NCBI GenBank assembly: GCA_032716605.1
Contig: CM064560.1
Location: 10,413,744 to 10,477,743 of the forward strand
Direction: 5' to 3'
DNA from: Paralithodes platypus
Taxonomy: Eukaryota > Arthropoda > Malacostraca > Decapoda > Lithodidae
DNA: 64,000 nucleotides
Shown piece by piece: positions 42,441 to 52,400 of this stretch. The notes beneath the pieces are model-generated. The model made no database searches. It was not told the DNA's origin and saw only the letters and a list, made by a program, of their open reading frames with translations. The position numbers and the translations under genes were made by a program. Every line of letters starts with the position of its first letter. Within the stretch, counting starts at the first letter, position 1.

Positions 42441-44950
42441 AGAAAGTTGAGGGGCAAAGGAATAATGTGACGCTTTAGCTTCCAATCTTGGTAGATTGGG
42501 AGGTCAATCCACGGAAGAGACGCAGTCACTTGAGATCTAGAAAATATATAAGTAAAAGGAACAGTCAGAGTAAGCTATGGGTATGGCAGAGATCGCTCAA
42601 GTCTCACTCTGATAGACCAGCCCATCGCCATCTTGGAGAGGTAGGTAGGAAGAGCTATATGGATTTGGGATAAGCAGGCAAATAGCAATAGTTACATGGG
42701 ATAGATCATGATAGTTACATTGGTAGATATACACCTGTTGCATGGTAAGAATAGATCAGTAGATATAGTTCAGGAATATATAGCTTAGTGACTCCAGTAA
42801 TTACATATATACAATAGTATCAGATTACATAACACATCATCCTAATAAAACTTAAATATATACATAACTTAAAATAACATTAACAGTTATATGGGATACG
42901 GCCAGTAAAAACGATTAGATGGGGATGAGAGACATTGAATCCTAACTTGCACATAGCTCCAGTCACATAACTTTAGTATTTAAATAATTAACTTTGGCAT
43001 AGGTAATACTTTGATAGACTCCCACATGTCATATTGAGAACACCGAACACTACAAACCACAACAAATATTGGAACACGCCAAATCCCCAAATGCCACTGT
43101 CATCACACAAGGTACACTACCAACACCTAATTTCACTGCCAACAGACCTAACTTCACTGCCACTGCCAACGCTTCAATAACCCTATCTATTCAACAAATG
43201 TCACTGCCAACACATATGCTTCTTTATTGTACATGGCTCCAATGGCATTTTACCTTCAATGATTAAATTAACTGAAACATTATACACCACTTGGCCAACA
43301 CCACGTAGTTACCAAGACCACTGAATATTACCAACACACTAAATCACACTGCCAACATTTAAGTTCAATAATTGTCAACACCTCTCTGGCAACAATCCAC
43401 TTTACTTTGCCAACAGTCGTACACACATTTAATCGGCATAACAATAACTTACCTAATTTGACCGTACACTGTTAACACCTAATCATACACACTTAATCAG
43501 TCCCGTAATGAATATATCCTTCCCCTACTTTGATCACTTACTCTGCCAACATCCACAAATTCCATCACACTTCCAATACACAATGCCAATTGACTTATCA
43601 TTTTACCAACATCCCTACTTAGTACTACACATTCTCATACACAACAGGGAAACTAATTCTGAAAACGAACCTCTCCAAAAGCTGCACACTAGTTTCGAAA
43701 GTATTATACACTACTTCATAAACAAAATAGGTTAAGAGTTGAGCTATAAACTACACTAGATAGTTAACACAGGCTTATCTCAGTACTGCCTGGAGGGAGA
43801 GGGAAATAGTCCAGGTATAGACTACTACTTGCTAACTTAGCTGATGAACTAGATTAAACCTGAAGTGATTATTAAAATGACAGTACACTTAAGAACATTG
43901 GAAAGATTATAAAGGTATTCCTTAAAAGCTTGGCTATTGAAAAGTTAAACGGTAATCATTGATTAAGAATTATCAAAAATGCCAAATTACATTGCCAATG
44001 AAAAATAGGCTTAAAATCCAAAATAAAGCTATGAAAAATTGCCGAAATCCCAATGGTTATTGCAAAATGAATAGACTATAAAGATGTACTTTCAAAAGAA
44101 ATTTAGAGTACACAATGGGTATATCCTGTAGTGAACCAAAAGTTATACCATGGTCACAAAGCCAAGTTCGGTATAAAGTACTTTAGGTACGTAATATAAA
44201 AGCAAAACTTTGTTCATGTGTTAGAAGATTATATACAACCAGTAAGGATAATACAAAAATAGCGAAGTATTAAAAGTATATGATTTTTGTAACATCATAT
44301 AAAAATGTCCGACTGATCAATAAAATACTAAGTCTATATATTCTTTTTAATATCCATTATATTTTTGTTTCTCCTGTTATTTCAAGTTTATAGGCTGTAT
44401 GTACAGTGTTTTGTAAGATATTATAAAAAATTTATGTCTGACTGATCAATAAAATACTAAGTCGATATATTCTTTTTAATATCCATTATAATTTGTTTGT
44501 TATTACAAGTTTATATAGTCAGTTTTCAAGTATATATTTTTTTAAAGTTAATTATCTTGGTTCTCTTCATATTACTATTACTTTAAGTTATTCAAGTAAA
44601 GTTTTTCTAAGTTAATTGTTCTATTTTCGAAGTCCATATATTGAAACTTAATTTATAATTGAGAACTTTTTTTCTAAGATCTCTTTTCATATTCAGTATA
44701 TTTTCTGTTCTCTTATATGTGTATAGTTTCATATTTTATTTATTTTTGTTTCCAAGTCCATATATTGGAATTTAATTTATAATTGAGAACTAGAGTTTTT
44801 CTAAGTTCTCTTTTCATTTTTTTTTCGAAGTCCATATGTTGGAACTTTATTTATAATTTTGAACTATTTTTCTAAGTTTTTATCAGTTATAAAAGTCATA
44901 GCTTATAATATAGTGATCAATAAAAGATAGAAGTTATTTTTTGTATTTTA
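42441..44950. other. AT-rich non-coding DNA with degenerate tandem motifs
   Basis: From 43060 to 43640 the motif CACTGCCAACAC recurs about ten times at irregular spacing. ACTGATCAATAAAATACTAA with TATATTCTTTTTAATATCCA occurs twice (44310-44370 and 44440-44500), and AGTCCATATATTGGAA-type segments three times (44630-44840). No gene found. Confidence 0.5.
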
Positions 44951-45287
44951 TTAAGCAAAGTTCGCGTGACAAAGACGATATATAACAATATTATATCAAG
45001 TGAAGTTAATAGCAAATACAGAGTTATGAATTCAAGTGATAGAATATATCATAAGTTACATTTAAGGCAAATACAATCATTATTGAAATTAAAGCAAAGC
45101 AAAATATTGAAGCTGAAGGAGGGAACCAACTCGGGGAAGAAGGGGGGGAGAGGGGACATCATCAAAGCAACAAAACTGTGAAGTAATAAGAAAAATAGCA
45201 AAGATTAGAGTAAAGGTAATAAGACCTATCTCATCTGAAAGGGAAAAATAGATTAGCCTAACCTAACACACACCATTCATACCATGC

Positions 45288-45690
45288 AACTACGACTACA
45301 TACTACGACTACAGACTACGACTACAGACTACGACTACATACTACGACTACATACTACGACTACAGACTACGACTACAGACTACGACTACATACTACGAC
45401 TACAGACTACGACTACATACTACGACTACATACTACGACTACAGACTACGACTACAGACTACGACTACATACTACGACTACATACTACGACTACAAACTA
45501 CGACTACATACTATGACTACAGACTACGACTACATACTACGACTACATACTACGACTACATACTACAACTACAGACTACGACTACATACTACGACTACAA
45601 CCTAACCTACCCTCCCCTCCTAACCTAACCCACACCACCACCACTACGACTACATACTACGACTACATACTACTACTACAAACAAAACAC
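45288..45690 (+). repeat. 13-bp minisatellite (TACGACTACATAC)
   Basis: About 25 copies, with CATA/CAGA alternation at one position, interrupted at 45601-45640 by CCTAACC-type and CCACCACCACTACG sequence. Because the period is not a multiple of three, the apparent protein repeats every 13 residues. It is not a gene. Confidence 0.92.
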
Positions 45691-45699
45691 AAGTATCAC

Positions 45700-45889
45700 T
45701 CCCCTTGAATCGTAGTGGCGTGGGCAGTCTCTAGCAGCGGCGGTAGAGTCCTAAGGCAGCAACCGGCAGAGTCCACAGGCGGCAGAGTCCACAGGCAACA
45801 GAGTCCACAGGCAGCAGAGTCCACAGGCAGCAGAGTCCACAGGCAGCAGAGTCCACAGGCAGCAGAGTCCACAGGCAGCCACCCCAATC
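45700..45889 (-). other. Exon-like module 1 expanded by a 16-bp minisatellite
   Basis: The minus-strand acceptor TTGTTTCTTGTTTTTCAG is followed by GATTGGGGTGGCTGCC. The segment then holds about seven copies of a 16-bp unit (CTGTGGACTCTGCTGC), the same words found once in modules 2 and 3. All three frames are open through the repeat. The donor is uncertain; GGGGA|GTGATA near 45699 is weak. Confidence 0.4.
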
Positions 45890-46029
45890 CTGAAAAACAA
45901 GAAACAAAACATTAATTTGGGCAATAGATTGACAAGCGCTGAGATCATATATAATAAATTAAACAATAGGCCTACTCTGTTCACGACAAGAAGGCCAGTA
46001 ATTAGTTTTTTTTAATGTTCAACAGTTAC

Positions 46030-46180
46030 TTAACCCTTTGAGTACCAGCGACATGTTTTGAGTTATATTCTAGCTATATTTAGACGATTGTGTACAGTTT
46101 AAGAAGGATCTGGGGTAGTAAAAAGGGTGAAGTGAGATAGTTCGAAGCCTGTTAAATGCTGAAGGCCCTTTTGAGACTGA
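46030..46180 (+). mobile_element. MITE family B copy, right arm interrupted
   Basis: TTAACCCTTTGAGTACCAGC at the left; the right arm stops after GGCCCTTTTGAGACTGAAA, where family A copy A11 begins. Confidence 0.72.
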
Positions 46181-46183
46181 AAT

Positions 46184-46352
46184 TTTAAGAGGAACCGGCC
46201 TTTGGCCGGGAAATTTTTCTACCGAAAAATGTACAAATTTATCTTGAAAGGGGATCTAGGGGGTGTTTTTCTAAGCTTTTCTAAGGTCTCGGGAGGAAAC
46301 TAAACAAATAAATGAATTAATAGACCAAACAAACGGTCAGTCTCCCCCTTAA
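46184..46352 (-). mobile_element. MITE family A, copy A11
   Basis: TTAAGAGGAACCGGCCTTTG, TTTTTCTACCGAAAAATGTA, and GTCTCCCCCTTAA at 46352. It lies inside or against the preceding family B copy, joined at a TTAA. Confidence 0.75.
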
Positions 46353-46433
46353 CATTCAAATTGTGTAAATAAATATCTGATTATTGTCCTACTTGTCGTG
46401 CACAGAGTATAATGAGTTGGGCAGTAACTTACC

Positions 46434-46514
46434 CCAGACAGTTGGTAGGTTGTGTCCATAATTCGGGGATGGTGTTGGCAGTCTCGTAGAACTGGCAGAG
46501 TCCACAAACAGATC
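46434..46514 (-). other. Exon-like module 3 (81 bp) with full splice sites
   Basis: The acceptor TTTCTTTTCTTGTTTTCAG is followed by GATCTGTTTGTGGACTCTGC, and the module ends CAACTGTCTGGG before GTAAGTTACTGCC. At 81 bp it is a multiple of three and one frame is open throughout (27 codons). It shares both splice sites and the words TGGACTCTGCC, CTGCCAACAC and CCTACCAACTG with module 2 at 48018-48116. Confidence 0.45.
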
Positions 46515-46724
46515 CTGAAAACAAGAAAAGAAACAATAAATTAATTTGGGCAATAGATTACCAAGATGAGAGCTCATATAAATAATAAATAAAACTACTA
46601 TTTTTCACAAATGGAATGTTTTTCAGTAATGCGAGGTAAGCAACGAAATACGATGGTAATTATCAAGCATCAATAATGAAAGGAATAGTTATAAACTTTC
46701 TGATTATGTCTAATTATCAATAAT

Positions 46725-47110
46725 ATTGCGGGATATGTTAACAGTACAAAAGAACCGAGTTGCATATATATGTCTCTGCTGAACTGGGTTGTATAGAAAA
46801 CGGTAGTGCGCGCGTAGGTCGTGGGGCTGGCTGGCTGCCTGAGTCGCCCAAAAACGCCTAAAACGCCCGAAATTACCACGCCCAAAATAACGCTACAGCA
46901 TTCTAACCTACACCAATGGATTTACTGCATGCTTTTAGATTTTCTTTATATACTTTTTTCTTTGCCGGACTTGTGTCAGTTTCTCTATATTCGCTTCCCC
47001 TGAGCCAATAATCGAAATTTTCAGTCACAAATTTGAAAGTCCAGTAACTTTTGCAATTATTAAGTTACAAGGCTGAGACTTTGACAATGGGTAGTTCTAG
47101 TTGTTCAGAG
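46725..47110 (+). repeat. Duplicated segment, copy 1
   Basis: It has GGGATATGTTAACAGTACAA, TGTCTCTGCTGAACTGGGTT, GGCTGGCTGGCTGCCTGAGT, and ATTCGCTTCCCCTGAGCCAA. It is nearly identical to 48525-48905, 1.8 kb on; partial older copies begin at about 47330 and 49125. Confidence 0.85.
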
Positions 47111-47764
47111 AAATGAACTTTCTCAGATTTTTCAATTTGTATTTTGTTCGAGAGTTATGAATAAATTAGTGCAGCTTTATTAATAAAACGTGAACTATAA
47201 GTAAATGTGGTTGAAAGCAGTTGTTCCTTCACACAATTATGCACTTAATTATATATTCCGTTCTATATGAAAATTCACAAAAGTAAGAAACTGTAATAAC
47301 AAGTGAATAATGTAGATATTGAAGTACTTGGTGATCCACGCACTCTGGCTGCCTGGTGCAAAGTCCAGCTAAAAACGCCCTAATTCACCACGCCCAAATT
47401 AACCTACACTTTTCTAACACTGTCTTATGCTATTCGATTTACCGCATAATTTAACCCTTAAATTAAACGTTTTTTTTTTATATAACTTGTCACGGGTTTT
47501 CTCTATCCCCATGCGTAAGTCCTTATATCGCACTTTTTTCAACAAGTCAGAATTCTTATACAATAATCTTGATTTCTGACCTCTCTGTAACTAAGAAGGG
47601 CCTAGAGGAAACTGGCTGTAAATATCCACACACCTATTTCTTGGTGGACTCTTCCCAAATGATAGCAACGTCAGCCCGATTGCTTTCATTAATTTCGAGT
47701 TATAAGCAGTTAAGGGGTCAACATTATTGTCAAGTTCGCTGGCGCTACCTATATTTGTATATCT

Positions 47765-47893
47765 GTCTTGATAGTGTAATGCATAGTCCGCGGAATCTCG
47801 ATGTGAGTATCCTGGGTTCGAGTCCTCGGAGTGCCACATGTATTTGTTGACTTCATTAATTGAGCTTAGATGTGAAGTTGGTTGGTGTAAAAA
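47765..47893 (+). mobile_element. tRNA-derived SINE family C, copy C4
   Basis: It has an A-box-like TAGTGTAATGCATAG, an exact B box GGTTCGAGTCC at 47815-47825, GAGTGCCACATGTATTTGTTG, and GATGTGAAGTTGGTTGGTG. This is the best full-length representative. Confidence 0.8.
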
Positions 47894-48017
47894 CATAATA
47901 ATATTTCATATTTCTGTACTTGTTGAACATTCAATTTGTGAAAAGAAACTCATTATTGGCCTACTTGTCGTGAACAGAGTATATAATTATATTGTAATAA
48001 ATACAGCAGTAACTCAC

Positions 48018-48116
48018 CCCAGGCAGTTGGTAGGTTGGGATGTGTTGGCAGAATTAGGTTGGGATGTGTTGGCAGAGTCCATTATCTCGCAGAGTCCACA
48101 GGCAGCAACTCAAATC
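48018..48116 (-). other. Exon-like module 2 (99 bp) with full splice sites
   Basis: The acceptor TATTCTTCTCTTTTTCAG is followed by GATTTGAGTTGCTGCCTG, and the end CCAACTGCCTGGG comes before GTGAGTTACTGC. Its length is a multiple of three, but the frame matching module 3 has stops. An internal 22-bp repeat (CTGCCAACACATCCCAACCT) occurs twice. Confidence 0.45.
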
Positions 48117-48524
48117 CTGAAAAAGAGAAGAATAAAAATAATTAATAATAGATTAGAATATTCGACTACGAAATAGTTAATAGTACAGGTTCTAAATATT
48201 AGTAATAAGGACTATTAATCACTAAAATACGCGACTGAGAAACATTAACAAAAGTACGGATCTTTAAAATTAATTAAATAAAGACTAACCCTTTCACGCA
48301 TATGACGCGATTTTGAGCCTATTGGGGATACTTTAAAGCCTTTGTTACCATCAGGGGTATTTAGAAACCTTTAGTTTAGTTACTTCAACCTCTGTAGTTG
48401 TCTTTGAGTTAGCTGTGGGCAGAAAACTAATTTTGGAGAGGTAATTATAAGAGTGAGAGAATTCAAATTTGTATTGCTAATCTGGCAACCTCTGCGTCAT
48501 AAATGCGTGAAAGTATTTACAAAC

Positions 48525-48905
48525 TGCAGGATATGTTGACAGTACAAAGAACCGAGTTGCATATAAATGTCTCTGCTGAACTGGGTTGTATAGAAAACGG
48601 TAGCGCGCGCATTGGTCGTGGGGCTGGCTGGCTGCCTGAGTCGCCCCAAAACGCCTAAAACGCCCGAAATTACCACGCCCAAAATAACGCTACAGCATTC
48701 TAACCTACACCAATGGATTTACCGCATCATTTTAGACTTTCTTTATATACTTTTTTCTTTGCTGGACTTGTGTCAGTTTCTCTATATTCGCTTCCCCTGA
48801 GCCAAGAATCGACATTTTCAGTCACAAATTTGAAAGTCCAGTAACTTTTGTAGTTTTTGAGTTACAAGGTTGAGACTTTGACAATAGGTAGTTCGATTTA
48901 TTTCT
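48525..48905 (+). repeat. Duplicated segment, copy 2
   Basis: Almost the same sequence as 46725-47110, with single-base differences only. Both copies lie upstream, in minus-strand order, of an exon-like module. Confidence 0.85.
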
Positions 48906-49124
48906 AGAAATGAGTTTTTTAAGATTTAAAAAAAAATGTATTTTAAGAAAGTTACGAATAAATTAGTGCCGCTTTATTCATAAAACGTGAATTATAAGTA
49001 AATGTGGTTGAAATTAGTGGTTTATTCACACAAATATGCACTCAATAATATAGTCCGTTTCATAAACACCCTTAAAAAATAAATAATATTCAATAATAAC
49101 CGAATAATACAAATAATAAAGGAC

Positions 49125-49450
49125 TTGGTGATCCCCAAGCTCTGGCCGAGTCTGGCTGCCTGGCCAATAACTTCCCAAAACGCCCGAATTTACTACGCCC
49201 AAAATTAACGCTACACCTTTCTAACCTACACCAATCGATTTACCACATCATTTTAGACTACCTTCTCTACATTCTAATTTGCTGGACTTGTGTCAGTTTC
49301 TCCAAATTCGCTTTCCTTGAGCCAAGAATCGAAATTTTCAGTCGCAAATTTGCAAGTCCATTTGTAACTAAGTACCGGTAATTGGTAACATTATTTGCAA
49401 GTCCATTTGTAACTAAGTACCGGTAATTGGTAACATTATTTTGTATTTAC
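49125..49450 (+). repeat. Older copy of the duplicated segment with a 47-bp tandem duplication
   Basis: It has AACGCCCGAATTTACTACGC, ACCTTTCTAACCTACACCAA, TTCAGTCGCAAATTTGCAAG. TTTGCAAGTCCATTTGTAAC begins two consecutive 47-bp units at about 49349 and 49396. Confidence 0.75.
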
Positions 49451-49577
49451 GCAATGTGCTACTTATTTATGCATTCTGTCTCAGATTAATCTATAACAAA
49501 CGAAAAACGTATTACTGTATAAAAGAAGAACTTAGTATTAAAGTACTGACTATCCACGCACTCTAAACCTTGATTTT

Positions 49578-49789
49578 TTAACTCCTTGAAGCTCTGACGC
49601 GTTTTAGCAGATTATTTTGGCTATCATTAGACGATGTTATGCAGCTTAGGAAGGATCTGTGGGTATTGAAAGGGTAAAGGCTATCTCAATCAACCCTCTG
49701 ACTTCCATATACCTTTCCTAATCTGAATAAAATCGTCTAATAATTACCAGAAAACAAAAGAAATGCGTCTTGGATCTTGAAAGGGTTAA
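49578..49789. mobile_element. MITE family B, full-length copy
   Basis: TTAACTCCTTGAAGCTCTGA at the left and CGTCTTGGATCTTGAAAGGG TTAA at the right, 212 bp. The arms GCTATCATTAGACGATGTTA and AATAAAATCGTCTAATAATT are intact. Confidence 0.86.
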
Positions 49790-49814
49790 GTTAATGTGTG
49801 TGATTATCTATTTA

Positions 49815-49951
49815 TCAACTCTGCGTAAGTTAGGAGGGTTGAGATAGTCTTTTACCTCAATAATTCCAACAGATCCTTCCTAAGCTGTATAAAATCGTCT
49901 CTTGACAGCCAGAAAAACTGCTAAACTGCGTCATAATCTTCAAAGGGTTAA
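49815..49951. mobile_element. MITE family B copy, left end lost
   Basis: It has CCTTCCTAAGCTGTATAAAA, CGTCTCTTGACAGCCAGAAA, and AATCTTCAAAGGGTTAA at 49951. It follows the previous copy almost directly. Confidence 0.7.
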
Positions 49952-49984
49952 ATTTAGCCTTATACCAAGGGATCAATAACTTAC

Positions 49985-50756
49985 CTTGGGTTAGTTGTGG
50001 TAGTGGTGGTCGTAGTGGTGGAGATCGTACTGGTGGTAGTTGTGGTCGAGATGTTCTGCTGGTTGTTGTGGTAGTGGTGGTTGTTGAGGTAGTGGTGGTG
50101 GTTGTTGAGGTAGTGGTGGTTGTGTTGTGGTAGTGGTTGTGGTGGTTGTTGTGGTAGAGTGGTAGTGGTGGTGGTTGTTGTGGTAGTGGTGGTAGAGATC
50201 GTACAAGTGGTAGTGGTGGTGGTAGCAGGTGGTGGTGGTTGTGGTATAGATGGCACTGGTACTAGTTTCGGTAGAGATGTTTATTTCATTTGATTTTTGT
50301 TTTCTCTTAACTGTAATTAATGGTGGTAGTCGTGATGATGGTAGTCGCCGAGGTAGTAAAAGTAGTGGTTGTAGTTGTGGTAGCTGATATGGTGGTAGCC
50401 ATGGTAGTAGCTGTGGTGGTAGTAGTAGTGGTGGTGGTAGACATAATTGTGGTAGCCGTGGTGGAAATAGTAGTGGTGGTTATAGTGGTAACCATTTTCG
50501 CGGTGGTAGTAATTGAGGTGATTATAGTGGTAGTGGCGGTAATTGTGGTAGCTATAGTGGTTTTAATGGGGGGGTGGTAGCTGTGGCAGCCGTGGTAGTA
50601 GTAGTGATGGTAGTTGTGGTATCTGGTTGTAGTCGTGGTAGCTGTGGTTGTAGTCGTGGTAGCTGTGGTGGTAGTCGTGGTAGCTGTGGTGGTAGTCGTG
50701 GTAGCTATGGTGGTAGTTGTGGTACCTGTGGTGGTAGTCGTAGTGTTGGTGATCTT
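49985..50756. repeat. ACC/ACT-rich degenerate microsatellite array (part 1)
   Basis: GGTAGTNGTGGT-type triplets on the plus strand, giving poly-Thr or poly-Val frames on the two strands. On the minus strand the left edge is CCCAAG|GTAAGTTATTG, a strong donor-like sequence (49979-49986). The array might be part of a Thr-rich, mucin-like exon, but frames open on both strands mean the sequence cannot show this. Confidence 0.8.
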
Positions 50757-51258
50757 CTTTCGGCTGTTTCTCTTAGGGGTCGCCACAGCAGATCACTCGC
50801 CTCCATCTCACTCTGTCCCCTGTTATCACACCAACCTCCCGCATGTCCTCCCTCACTGCATCCATCAACCTCCTCTTTGGCTTTCCTCTTTTAGTTTTGC
50901 CTGGTAGCTCCATCCCAAGCATCCTTCTCCCAACATACTCCACATCCCTCCTCTGCACATGTCCAAACCACCTCACGGCTCAATCTTGCCTCTCTCCTTT
51001 TGTCCCGTCGTACATGCGCTGTCCCTCTAATATACTCATTTCTAATTCTGTCCATCCTTGTCACTCCAAAAGAAAATCGCAGCATCTTCAACTCTGCCTC
51101 CCGTCTTGTTGCCAATGCCAACGTCTCCATACCGTACAACATAGCTGGTCTCACTACCGTCTTGTATACTTTCGCTTCACTTTTGCAGAAACCCTTCTAT
51201 AGCAGATTACTCCAGCTGCCACCCTTCTCCACCCACTCCGCCCGGCCTGCACCTTAGT
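50757..51258 (-). mobile_element. RTE-like LINE 3' fragment
   Basis: The C-terminal end of a reverse transcriptase: VRPAMLYGMETLAL, LKMLRFSFGVTRMDRIRNE, YIRGTAHV, then in another frame LRWFGHVQRRDVEYVGRRML, RGKPKRRLMDAVRED, DRVRWRRVICCGDP and a stop at 50773-50775. This is the typical end of the RTE clade. It is 5'-truncated near 51258 and has one frameshift near 50975 plus small deletions. It lies between two blocks of the same triplet repeat. Confidence 0.85.
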
Positions 51259-51259
51259 G

Positions 51260-51745
51260 TTGGCGGTGTGGTAGTAATGGTAGCAGTGGTGGCATCGGTG
51301 TTGGTAGTAGTCGTGGTGGTAGTTGTAGTAGCTGTGTTGGTAGTAGTCGGGGTGGTAGCTGTGTTGGTAACGGTGTTGGCAGTAGTCGTGGTGGTAGTTG
51401 TGGTAGCGGTGTTGGCAGTAGTTGTGGTAGTAGGAATGGTAGCTGTGGTGGTAGCGGTGTTGGCAGTAGTCGTGGTGGTAGTTGTGTTGGTAGCGGTGTT
51501 GTCAGTAGTCGGGGTGGTAATTGTGGTAGCTGTGTTGGTAGCGGTGTTGGCAGTAGTCGTGGTGGTAGTTGTGGTAGCGGTGTTGGCAGTAGTTGTGGTT
51601 GTAGTAATGGTAGCTGTGGTGGTAGCGGTGTTGGCAGTAGTCGTGGTGGTAGTTGTGGTAGCGGTGTTGGCAGTAGTTGTGGTTGTAGTAATGGTAGCTG
51701 TGGTGGTAGCGTTGTTGGCAGTAATCGTAGTGGTGGTAGCGTTGG
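51260..51745. repeat. ACC/ACT-rich degenerate microsatellite array (part 2)
   Basis: GTTGGCAGTAGTCGTGGTGG and similar words in a higher-order unit of about 60-130 bp. On the minus strand it is preceded by an acceptor-like ATTATTCCTTCCAG (to 51774). Confidence 0.8.
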
Positions 51746-51839
51746 CAGTTAATAGGTAAGCACCAAAACCCACACATTCTGGAAGGAATAATTTAAATCA
51801 TTAGTATTATAGTCAAATTTATAATAAAGTAAACATTCA

Positions 51840-52051
51840 TTAACCCCTTCTGTACCGTTGACGTCATTTTAAGTTTATTCTAGCTATATTTTAACGATTT
51901 TGGGCAGTTTAAGAAGGATCTGTGGTAGTAAAAAGGGTTAAGTGAGATAGTTTGAAGCTTGTTAATTGTGGAGGCTCTTTTAAACTGAATACACTCGTCT
52001 AATAGTAGCCACATACAGTAAGAAAGATGTCGCCGGCACAGAAGGGGTTAA
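51840..52051. mobile_element. MITE family B, full-length copy (CCCCTTCTGTACCG subtype)
   Basis: TTAACCCCTTCTGTACCGTT at the left and CGCCGGCACAGAAGGGGTTAA at the right, 212 bp, giving a matched inverted terminal repeat. The inner arms have diverged more than the ends. Confidence 0.88.
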
Positions 52052-52279
52052 CATTATACACTCATACATATATGCAATGAAAAGAGCTATCCCATTAAAT
52101 AATCTAACCATTTAAAGATATACTTATGGTAAAGGAAAGAGTAAATCAAGTTATAAAGTAAAGACAGTAAAACAGTAAAGAATTTAATAAAGAATAAATA
52201 GTTCATAATAATCTAACCATTTCAAGATATACTGATGGAAATATAAGCTAGAAAGGTAAATCACATCAGTATACTCAAT

Positions 52280-52400
52280 TTGTATATCTATCTATATCTA
52301 TCTACTATGCTCAGGCCCATTATGACTCAAGGACAGAGCAAGAACAGGGACCACAAAAAAAACATAAAAACAACGAATAAACACAGATAAAAAGCACAAA
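52280..52400 (-). repeat. Repeat family D, copy D6
   Basis: Read on the minus strand: GTCCCTGTTCTTGCTCTGTC, CTTGAGTCATAATGGGCCTG, AGCATAGTAGATAGATATAG. It is diverged in the core but keeps the GATA-type tail. Confidence 0.55.

Noticed and set aside
45284..45628. 114-codon Thr/Tyr/Arg-rich frame
   Set aside because: It repeats every 13 residues because of the 13-bp minisatellite.
49981..51773. Poly-Thr (minus) and poly-Val (plus) frames as mucin-like genes
   Set aside because: Both strands are open over the same triplet repeats, so openness carries no information. A mucin-like exon remains possible, but only the splice-like edges hint at it.
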